From positions 1 through 7,149 of the forward strand of contig JAGRNC010000069.1 in assembly GCA_020440935.1 (NCBI GenBank): a DNA stretch of 7,149 nucleotides. The letters run 5' to 3'. Shown piece after piece: positions 1-5,486 of this stretch (positions are counted from its first letter, which is position 1; every line of letters starts with the position of its first letter). The notes under the pieces were generated by a model, which worked only from the letters and a program-made list of their open reading frames with translations, searched no databases and was not told where the DNA came from. This DNA comes from Leptospiraceae bacterium. GTDB lineage: Bacteria > Spirochaetota > Leptospiria > Leptospirales > Leptonemataceae. Made by a program: the position numbers and the translations under genes.

Positions 1-319
1 TGGCCACGATGATGATGACTCCATCGTCCACACCTTTGCGACCGAGCTTCCATTTGTCGGCCAATCGAATGGAGAAGTCTTCGATGGGAATTCCATCGAG
101 CGTGGGAATGATCAAGATTCCAATTTGTGATCCTTGATCATTTTGTAGCGCCAGGATTTTGGACTCCAGGGATTGAATCTCCGAATCCGTAAGAGTTCCG
201 GTCTGATCCATGACCGGTCGTTCCAGATCGGGTAGAGGTACTTCCTGAGCAGACAGCGAACCGACAAAAAAACAGACGGCTACAAGAAAGATTCTAAGGC
301 AGGGAATAATCGGACGCAC
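1..319 (-). CDS. TPM-domain protein (YgcG-like), exported, 3' end cut by window edge
   Basis: Translation of the reverse strand from a GTG at 319-317 gives 106 residues before the window ends. Residues 1-24 form a typical Sec signal peptide: an arginine near the N-terminus, a hydrophobic core (IFLVAVCFFVG) and an SLSA|QE cleavage site. From about residue 36 it matches the start of the TPM (YgcG/TPM_phosphatase) domain: VMDQTGTLTDSEIQSLE, then QIGILIIPTLDG, and a WKLGRKGVDDGVIIIV block. The start is fixed by a stop codon (331-329) four codons upstream in the same frame and by AGGGA at 330-326, six bases before the GTG. The gene begins nine bases after the stop of the preceding TPM gene, so the two are probably cotranscribed and translationally coupled. 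Whether a C-terminal membrane segment and Gly-rich tail follow, as in many YgcG proteins, cannot be seen. The biochemical role of the family is unsettled; some plant members are reported phosphatases. Confidence 0.85.
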   Translation of the reverse strand, partial: MRPIIPCLRIFLVAVCFFVGSLSAQEVPLPDLERPVMDQTGTLTDSEIQSLESKILALQNDQGSQIGILIIPTLDGIPIEDFSIRLADKWKLGRKGVDDGVIIIVA

Positions 320-328
320 AACTAATCC

Positions 329-820
329 CTACAATATCACCGGCTTATCGGATAGCTCATTCTTATCGCCTTCGCGGTAAGGAAAGAAGCCAGCAAGGAT
401 TTCTGTGATCCTCGCAATACCAGCAATCACTCCTTCCTTATATTTGCCGGAACGAAAGCTCGCTTCCATCTCCTGGCAAATCTTTTCCCAGGCGCCTTCG
501 CCTGCCAATTTGTAGATACCCCGATCGGCTACAATTTCAATGTCTCGATCCGCCAGAAGCAAATAGATCAGCACTCCATTATTCTCTTCCGTGTCCCAGA
601 CTCGCAAATCCCCAAAGACTTTTAGCGAGCGCTGACGAGCGTTTACTTTCTTAATCACATGAATGGGATCGAGCGAAGCCTCCACTGCGAAGCACAGTTC
701 GGCTCGATGCTTCTTTTCGGAGCTTGCGATCGCTTGCTGAATTTCTTGCATGTCCTTTTCAGGAAAGTAGCTGGAAACCTTCCAGCGGGGTGTAAAGAGG
801 TGCTTGAGTAGTCGGGACAT
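329..820 (-). CDS. TPM-domain protein without signal peptide
   Basis: This gene encodes 163 residues beginning MSRLLKHLFTPRWKV, the characteristic opening of a short TPM-domain family often found beside lemA. The core contains HRAELCFAVEASL, LRVWDTEENNGVLIYLLLADRDIEIVADRGIY and a WEKICQEMEASFRSGKY helix, ending in a GVIAGIARITEILAGFFP segment. I see no signal peptide and no convincing membrane helix, so the protein is probably cytoplasmic or peripheral, unlike its exported downstream paralogue. The ATG at 820-818 is preferred over a longer in-frame start at 874: GGAG lies about six bases before it, the protein start fits the family, and the 18-residue extension would be encoded by a terminator hairpin. 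The stop is TAG at 331-329. It lies between lemA and a second TPM gene on the same strand. The function of the family is not established; a role in envelope maintenance is inferred from context only. Confidence 0.88.
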   Translation of the reverse strand: MSRLLKHLFTPRWKVSSYFPEKDMQEIQQAIASSEKKHRAELCFAVEASLDPIHVIKKVNARQRSLKVFGDLRVWDTEENNGVLIYLLLADRDIEIVADRGIYKLAGEGAWEKICQEMEASFRSGKYKEGVIAGIARITEILAGFFPYREGDKNELSDKPVIL

Positions 821-834
821 GTTCAACTCCGTCG

Positions 835-870
835 AAAAAATAAAGAAGGCCCGAGCAATAGCCGGGCCTT
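835..870 (-). terminator. Rho-independent terminator after lemA
   Basis: On the minus strand an 8-bp perfect stem, AAGGCCCG (870-863) with CGGGCCTT (853-846), encloses a 9-nt loop and is followed by the U-rich run CTTTATTTTTT (845-835). It lies 34 nt past the lemA stop codon and 15 nt before the start codon of the downstream TPM gene. It therefore should end or attenuate the lemA transcript and lower expression of the two TPM genes relative to lemA. The plus-strand side lacks a good T-run, so termination is predicted mainly for minus-strand transcripts. Confidence 0.8.
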
Positions 871-903
871 TCAAAAGGTAGACGTACGATCCAGAATGCC
901 CTT

Positions 904-1503
904 TTAGAGGTCAATCTCGGGCGGTTTGGACATCTCCTCTTCGTTTTCTACCTTGAATGTTTCTTTGGTCTGGTAACCAAAAATCTTTGCGGTCATGTTC
1001 GTGGGAAACTGGCGAATGGTGGTGTTATAGTCCTGCACCGATTTAATAAACCGATTCCTGGCTACGGTAATGCGATTCTCCGTTCCCTCCATTTGCGCCT
1101 GCAAATCTCTAAAGTTCTGATCCGATTTTAGCTCTGGATAACGCTCTACCGTTACCATCAGTCTGCTGAGGGCCTGGCTAATCTCACCCTGCGCTTGCTG
1201 AAATTTATTGAATGCCTGCGGATCATTGATTAGTTCCGGCGTTGCCTGTATGCTGGTAGCTTTGCTACGCGCTTCGGTGACGCCGACCAGCACTTCCTTT
1301 TCCTGAATGGCGAACGCTTTTACCACCTTCACGAGCTGGGGAATTAGATCCTGTCGTCTTTTGTACTGGTTGAGCACCTCGGCCCAGGAGGCCTTCACCT
1401 GCTCATCTTTCATCTGGATATCATTGTATCCACAACTGGTCCCTGTGTACATAAGAACCAATAGAATAGTTGCAAGGAATCCTGTTCTTTTTATCGATCT
1501 CAT
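904..1503 (-). CDS. lemA: LemA family lipoprotein
   Basis: The gene encodes 199 residues with the full LemA signature: CGYNDIQMKDEQVKASWAE, then NQYKRRQDLIPQLVKVVKAF, a long helical middle, LSRLMVTVERYPELKSDQNF, QMEGTENRITVARNRF and VQDYNTTIRQFPTN, i.e. the elongated helical-bundle fold of the family. Residues 1-24 are a lipoprotein signal: MRSIKRTG, a hydrophobic stretch, then TGTSC with acylated Cys24 inferred. The residue before Cys is Ser and the lipobox is looser than the enterobacterial consensus. The ATG at 1503-1501 is chosen because it gives this signal; a longer in-frame start at 1608 would bury the signal and overlap the mscS gene. The upstream SD (GAGACAG) is weak. The gene heads a lemA-TPM-TPM cluster and is divergent from the channel gene. 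LemA's biochemical role is unknown; it is widely associated with TPM-domain partners. Confidence 0.93.
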   Translation of the reverse strand: MRSIKRTGFLATILLVLMYTGTSCGYNDIQMKDEQVKASWAEVLNQYKRRQDLIPQLVKVVKAFAIQEKEVLVGVTEARSKATSIQATPELINDPQAFNKFQQAQGEISQALSRLMVTVERYPELKSDQNFRDLQAQMEGTENRITVARNRFIKSVQDYNTTIRQFPTNMTAKIFGYQTKETFKVENEEEMSKPPEIDL

Positions 1504-1519
1504 ATATGGCTGTCTCGCG

Positions 1520-1565
1520 ATTCTAAAATCGCCCAGAGAATAGTCAAAATTAGCGGCGAGGTCAA
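1520..1565 (-). promoter_or_regulatory. Candidate sigma70-type promoters for lemA (two overlapping)
   Basis: Two good hexamer pairs lie on the minus strand in the 69-bp lemA/mscS gap. The first is TTGACC (1565-1560) and TATTCT (1542-1537) with 17-bp spacing. The second is TTGACT (1547-1542) and TAGAAT (1525-1520) with 16-bp spacing. The first would leave a leader of roughly 25-30 nt, the second one of only about 10 nt, so the first is the better candidate. No equally good pair was seen for the plus-strand channel gene. These are sequence matches only. Confidence 0.5.
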
Positions 1566-1572
1566 CCAAAAA

Positions 1573-2514
1573 ATGCCGGAGCAAGGGGTACCTGGACAGA
1601 CCGGGCAAGTATTAAACGGCGATACCATCGCCCAGCTAAAGAATAACCTACTTAGCTATGTGTCCGGATCGCTGCAGGATATTCTGCCGAGGGCAATCAT
1701 TACACTGGGAATTATCCTGTTTGTGCTTTTGCTTCGGTTCTTATTGCTTAGAATTGTTTCCAGGCGTAACCGAAACCATGTGGGTCGACTGCGCTGGCGA
1801 ACCAATACCTTCTATTTTGCCATATTCTTGATCCTGCTTCTGGGTTTTCCGATCTGGCTACCTTCCCTGCGATCCGTGGCCACGGTCATCGGACTATTTG
1901 GCGCGGGAATCTTGATTGTGTTCAAGGAAATATTCCTGAATCTTTCGGCCTGGTTTTATATCATGATTCGCCGACCATTCGAGGTTGGTAATCGGGTCTC
2001 GATGAATGGAGTCATAGGCGATGTAATCGACATTCGGCTGTTCGAATTCACCGTTATGGAAGTTTCGCCGCGAAGCATGGGAGGACAAAGTACCGGCCGA
2101 ATCCTCCACCTTCCGAATGCTTTGCTCTGGACCCAACCATTGGGAAATGCAAGCAAAGAGTTTTCCTTTAACTGGAATGAGATACGCGTGCCCGTTAAAT
2201 ATGGATCCGATTGGAAGACGGCGGAAAAAATCCTGGAAGACATAGCATCCTCCAGCACCGAATTAATATCGGATTCAGACCGGCGCATCAAGAATTCGCA
2301 GGAAGAGTATGCGATTTACTTTGCCCGATTGCATCCGGGTATCTTTGTGGAATTTCAGGGGGGCGCGGTGGTGCTTACTTTGCGCCATTTATCGGAGCCA
2401 CGCACCCGCCGAATGACCGTGGATCGAATCTGGCGCGAGATTCTGGGTCGATTTCAGGCAGCGGGCATTGAGCTGGAATCGGACTATCATGAACCGATTG
2501 CCGATGGGCCTTGA
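1573..2514 (+). CDS. MscS-family small-conductance mechanosensitive channel
   Basis: The 313-residue product has the MscS plan. Three membrane helices lie at about 38-62, 79-97 and 101-132, the last being the pore-lining TM3. The family junction RRPFEVGNRV (133-142) and the beta-domain core GVIGDVIDIRLFEFTVMEV follow, then the HLPNALLW strand typical of the middle domain, and a mixed alpha/beta C-terminal domain ending about 313. It should open on membrane tension to release osmolytes from the cytoplasm. The length is close to that of E. coli MscS (286). The pore helix reads VIGLFGAGILIVFKEIFLNLSAW, with Lys118-Glu119 at the position where MscS has an uncharged LQ pair. The ATG at 1573 is the only Met before the membrane core; its SD (GAGG at 1558-1561) is weak and distant. 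The gene is divergent from lemA and about 93 nt upstream of the ABC operon on the same strand, with which it may be cotranscribed. Confidence 0.9.
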   Translation: MPEQGVPGQTGQVLNGDTIAQLKNNLLSYVSGSLQDILPRAIITLGIILFVLLLRFLLLRIVSRRNRNHVGRLRWRTNTFYFAIFLILLLGFPIWLPSLRSVATVIGLFGAGILIVFKEIFLNLSAWFYIMIRRPFEVGNRVSMNGVIGDVIDIRLFEFTVMEVSPRSMGGQSTGRILHLPNALLWTQPLGNASKEFSFNWNEIRVPVKYGSDWKTAEKILEDIASSSTELISDSDRRIKNSQEEYAIYFARLHPGIFVEFQGGAVVLTLRHLSEPRTRRMTVDRIWREILGRFQAAGIELESDYHEPIADGP

Positions 2515-2607
2515 TATTTGCCCCTCCTCAGAAGAAGTATCCAAGCCCGACAGCGACACCGAAATTCGGAGCCGATGAATGGAAATTTACAGTAGTTGGA
2601 GATCACA

Positions 2608-3426
2608 ATGTTTCGTCGCATTTTGAATGGGATTCTGAAATACTTCAAGAAAAAGGACTCCGAGGACTATTCAGCGGTGCGGATTGCTATTGCATTGATT
2701 CTAATCGCTATCATAATGGGCGCTCTCGCATTTCGACGAAATTACGAAACGGTGCATCCGCATCGCGGCCCGATTGTCGAAGCGGTCTATGGTCTGGGCA
2801 CTGTCACGGCCGATCGCACTTACAATGTGAAGACCGGTGTATCTGCCCGGATCGAAAAAATCTACGCCCGACCGGGAGATTCCGTTTCCGAAAACGCCCC
2901 TTTAATCCGCACAGATTCCCTTTTGTTTCGCGCTCCTTTTGCCGGCATGGTCACTTCCATGAATTTCGAAGAAAACGAAATCGTTATGCCCGGCAACCCA
3001 ATCCTAACAATGCGCACGGTCGACAAACCGCACATTGAGCTGGTTATGGACCAGGAATCGGTACTTCGCATTCGCCCCGGATTACGTGCCGAATTGAGCT
3101 TTGAAACTCTTCGCGCAAAGAAGATAGAAGGGGTGGTAAGAAGAGTATACTCGTCAAAAGGCGAATTCATTGTAGAAGTAGAATCGTCGGAGATGCCGGA
3201 GGAGGTGCTTCCGGATATGACGGCCGACGTAGCCATAGAAGTGGCGCGACGCGATGACGCTCTTCTGATCCCGCAGAAAGCGGTGCAGCGTGGCCAGGTA
3301 ATCGTAATTCGCCATGGTCTGCGAAAGCGAATCCCGGTTTCTATTGGCGCAGCCGATGCCGAGTGGGTCGAAATACTGGGCGATGACATAAGCACCGATG
3401 ATACCATCGTAGTACCGGTGAAATAA
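2608..3426 (+). CDS. Periplasmic adaptor (HlyD/MacA-type membrane fusion protein), hairpin-less
   Basis: The 272-residue product is anchored by one N-terminal membrane helix (about 26-42) after a basic cytoplasmic start. The periplasmic part opens with a RGPIVEAVYGLGTV strand, standard for MFP adaptors. A barrel-sandwich (lipoyl-like) domain follows at about 72-137, with half-motifs VSARIEKIYARPGDSVSENAPL and FRAPFAGMV..EIVMPGNPIL. A beta-barrel domain (about 140-215) and a membrane-proximal domain (LLIPQKAVQRG to the end) complete it. The two lipoyl halves are joined by only a few residues (about 100-106), so the coiled-coil hairpin that contacts TolC-like exit ducts in MacA and AcrA is absent. 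The ATG at 2608 has GGAG (2598-2601) six bases upstream; a TTG at 2596 would overlap that SD and is less likely. The stop codon is immediately followed by the permease start, so the protein is almost surely the partner of the ABC transporter encoded next. Confidence 0.9.
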   Translation: MFRRILNGILKYFKKKDSEDYSAVRIAIALILIAIIMGALAFRRNYETVHPHRGPIVEAVYGLGTVTADRTYNVKTGVSARIEKIYARPGDSVSENAPLIRTDSLLFRAPFAGMVTSMNFEENEIVMPGNPILTMRTVDKPHIELVMDQESVLRIRPGLRAELSFETLRAKKIEGVVRRVYSSKGEFIVEVESSEMPEEVLPDMTADVAIEVARRDDALLIPQKAVQRGQVIVIRHGLRKRIPVSIGAADAEWVEILGDDISTDDTIVVPVK

Positions 3427-4665
3427 ATGCTCTTTCTAGCCGGCCGACAACTTCTCGATCGATTGCAGCAAAGCATGCTCACTTTGACGGGCATCGCTCT
3501 GGGCACGGCGGCCTACGTAATGTTCTCCGGCATCATGCTCGGATTTCAAGATCAGATTGTAGACTTATTGGTTAATACCGATGCGCACATTCGTATCAGT
3601 CCGCGCGATCAGCTACGAAGCCCGGAGACCTACGAAGGAGTGTTCTTTCCTGAGTCCAGAGTTTCCTGGATTACGCCGCCATCCGGGATGAACACCGCGG
3701 ACCATCTATCAAATGTTTATGGATGGTATCAAAGACTGGAGGCCGATCCCCGAGTGGCCGCGTTTGCGCCGCAGCTAAATCAGCAAGTGATGGTAGGCAA
3801 TGCAAGTTACTCGGTGGCCGCGGTCCTTTTTGGAGTGGAACCCGCCCGACAGCGATTGGTCAGCAACATGGAAGCAAATTTACTGGAAGGTTCGCTGATG
3901 GAACTAAGCCGGGGAAATTCGCTGGCAATCATAGGTAGCCGACTGCAGCGCAATCTGGGCGTTCGATTGAATGGCCGAATCCAGATTGTTACGCCCACAG
4001 GAAAGCGGGCCTATTTAAAGGTTGTGGGAATCTACGAGTTCGGAAACAGCCAACTGGATCAAGGATTCATCTATACCGACATCCACACAGCACAGGCGCT
4101 GTCCGATTCTTCTTCCTTTATTACCGACATCGTGGTCCGACTGCACGATGTGAGTCAGGCAGCCGAAGTGGCCACGCAGTGGTCCCAGTTTACTCGGGAT
4201 AAAGTGGAATCCTGGGACCAGGCAAATGAGAGTCTTCTTTCCGTTTTTCAGATGCAGGATGTAATTCGCAGTTCGCTTACCGCCGTGATCGTCTTGATCA
4301 TCGCTTTTGGAATCTACAACATCTTGAACATGGTGGTATTCCAGAAACAGAAGGAAATTGCAATCTTGCGATCCATCGGCTTTGATCAGAAAGATACCAT
4401 CCAGCTTTTCCTGATTCAAGGCCTCATTCTGGGCGTGCTGGGTTCCCTGGCCGGCTTGCTCATAGGTTTTCTTGGCTGCCTGTACATCTCAACGATAAGC
4501 ATTGGCGGGGAAGACACCATACGGCAGATGCTGGTGAGCTACAAGCCATCGATTTATATCTTTGGATTCTCGATCAGCGTCACCGCAGCAGCTCTGTCCA
4601 GCTTCCTTCCAGCCCGCCGGGCGGCAAAGCTGCAGCCTATTGAAATCATTCGAGGAGCGGGCTAG
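3427..4665 (+). CDS. ABC transporter permease, FtsX/LolC-E/MacB type
   Basis: The 412-residue product has the four-helix layout of type VII ABC permeases: TM1 at about 17-39, a large extracytoplasmic domain (about 40-278), then TM2 283-305, TM3 327-352 and TM4 376-394. Diagnostic pieces are the coupling segment FQKQKEIAILRSIGF after TM2, the Gly-rich QGLILGVLGSLAGLLIG helix, and the C-terminal FLPARRAAKLQPIEIIRG motif. The periplasmic domain carries VAAVLFGVEPARQ, resembling LolC/LolE more than MacB. It should form a homodimer, since only one permease is encoded, and couple ATP hydrolysis to mechanical movement at the outer face of the inner membrane, for extraction or export of a lipoprotein, lipid or peptide. 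The ATG lies directly after the adaptor stop codon (TAAATG) with GGTG just upstream, so translation is coupled. The substrate is not deducible from sequence. Confidence 0.9.
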   Translation: MLFLAGRQLLDRLQQSMLTLTGIALGTAAYVMFSGIMLGFQDQIVDLLVNTDAHIRISPRDQLRSPETYEGVFFPESRVSWITPPSGMNTADHLSNVYGWYQRLEADPRVAAFAPQLNQQVMVGNASYSVAAVLFGVEPARQRLVSNMEANLLEGSLMELSRGNSLAIIGSRLQRNLGVRLNGRIQIVTPTGKRAYLKVVGIYEFGNSQLDQGFIYTDIHTAQALSDSSSFITDIVVRLHDVSQAAEVATQWSQFTRDKVESWDQANESLLSVFQMQDVIRSSLTAVIVLIIAFGIYNILNMVVFQKQKEIAILRSIGFDQKDTIQLFLIQGLILGVLGSLAGLLIGFLGCLYISTISIGGEDTIRQMLVSYKPSIYIFGFSISVTAAALSSFLPARRAAKLQPIEIIRGAG

Positions 4666-4696
4666 AAAAGCCAAACGGCAGCCCTTTTACTACCTC

Positions 4697-5377
4697 ATGG
4701 ACATTCAGATCCACGAACTTATCAAAGCCTTTGATCCCGGGCGCCCTATTCTAAAGGGACTGAATCTGACGATTTCAGACGGCGAATTTGTATCCATCAC
4801 CGGACGATCGGGTTCGGGAAAGTCCACCTTTCTATATTGCGTCAGCGCGCTGGATACTGTGAGCTCGGGCCAGGTTCGCATTGGGGGACGGGATATCCAT
4901 GCACTGGATGAAAGAGAAATCCATCGATTCAGAAATGAAGAAATGGGATTTGTGTTTCAGTTTCACTATCTACTGCCCGAGCTTACAGCGCTGGAAAATG
5001 TTCTGATGCCTGCGAGAAAACAGAACAAACAGGATTCCATGCGCGACGACGCACTTGAGCTAATGGAGAAATTCGAAGTCCTGCATGCGAAAGATCGAAA
5101 GCCATCGCAAATGTCCGGTGGGGAGCAGCAGCGAGTGGCCATTGCACGAGCGCTAATCATGAAGCCCTCGCTCTTATTCGCCGATGAGCCCACGGGCAAT
5201 CTGGATTCCGTAAACGGCCAGACCGTACTATCGATCATCGAGCAGATCAATCATGAGATGGGAGTTACCGTATTAATGGTAACTCATGAGCCGGATTACG
5301 CCGCGATGGCCCATCGCGAGTTGGAATTCTCGGACGGAACAATCATCAAAGATCGAATCCACCGAAAACGGAAATAA
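4697..5377 (+). CDS. ABC transporter ATP-binding protein, LolD/MacB family
   Basis: The 226-residue ATPase has every catalytic motif: Walker A GRSGSGKST (36-44), Q-loop Gln88 in FVFQFHYLLPELTALENV, signature MSGGEQQR (139-146, with Met for the usual Leu), Walker B LLFADE (159-164) with catalytic Glu164 and D-loop NLD, and switch His197 in VTHEP. The FHYLLPELTALENV and DEPTGNLD stretches are typical of the LolD/FtsE/MacB-type subfamily that works with four-helix permeases, and the length equals that of LolD (about 230). It is the cytoplasmic motor of the adjoining permease. The ATG at 4697 is chosen because it places the first beta strand (MDIQIHELIKAF) normally; an in-frame extension upstream overlaps the permease gene and lacks family similarity. 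No SD is visible before this ATG, and it starts 31 nt after the permease stop, so expression may rely on reinitiation. Confidence 0.94.
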   Translation: MDIQIHELIKAFDPGRPILKGLNLTISDGEFVSITGRSGSGKSTFLYCVSALDTVSSGQVRIGGRDIHALDEREIHRFRNEEMGFVFQFHYLLPELTALENVLMPARKQNKQDSMRDDALELMEKFEVLHAKDRKPSQMSGGEQQRVAIARALIMKPSLLFADEPTGNLDSVNGQTVLSIIEQINHEMGVTVLMVTHEPDYAAMAHRELEFSDGTIIKDRIHRKRK

Positions 5378-5390
5378 TGCCCTCAGGGCA
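5378..5390. terminator. Small hairpin between convergent genes, possible weak terminator
   Basis: TGCCC and GGGCA form a perfect 5-bp stem with a 3-nt loop directly after the ATPase stop codon. Read on the minus strand it is followed by TTATTT, a modest U-tract, so it could help end transcription of the membrane-protein gene that finishes at 5487. Read on the plus strand it has no immediate T-run. An alternative GGCA/TGCC stem (5387-5400) followed by a T-rich stretch overlaps it. The rest of the gap to 5486 shows no gene. Short stem and weak tract keep confidence low. Confidence 0.3.
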
Positions 5391-5486
5391 GGACCGTGCC
5401 GCTATTTGCTTTTGCTCTGAACCGGGCAAGCCATGCTCGTTTCCGCTGCATCCCGGCGCATGAATTCGCGCGCGATTGGCTAGGCC

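Noticed and set aside
821..874. N-terminal extension of the first TPM protein by 18 residues
   Set aside because: The extension is encoded by the terminator hairpin and its U-tract, while the internal ATG at 820 has a good SD and the family-typical MSRLLKHLF start.
1307..1543. A 78-codon plus-strand open frame opposite the lemA start
   Set aside because: It is antisense to the conserved LemA core and has no SD or homology that I recognise.
2511..3038. A 175-codon plus-strand open frame overlapping the start of the adaptor gene
   Set aside because: It overlaps the adaptor in another frame, its product is rich in Arg, His, Ser and Cys with no domain, and the adaptor frame has clear family motifs and a good SD.
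2862..3506. A 214-codon minus-strand open frame opposite the adaptor
   Set aside because: The Arg/Ser/Thr-rich composition is that of an antisense shadow; it crosses the adaptor-permease junction and shows no motif.
4015..4419. A 134-codon minus-strand open frame within the permease
   Set aside because: It is entirely antisense to a strongly supported permease and has no recognisable domain.
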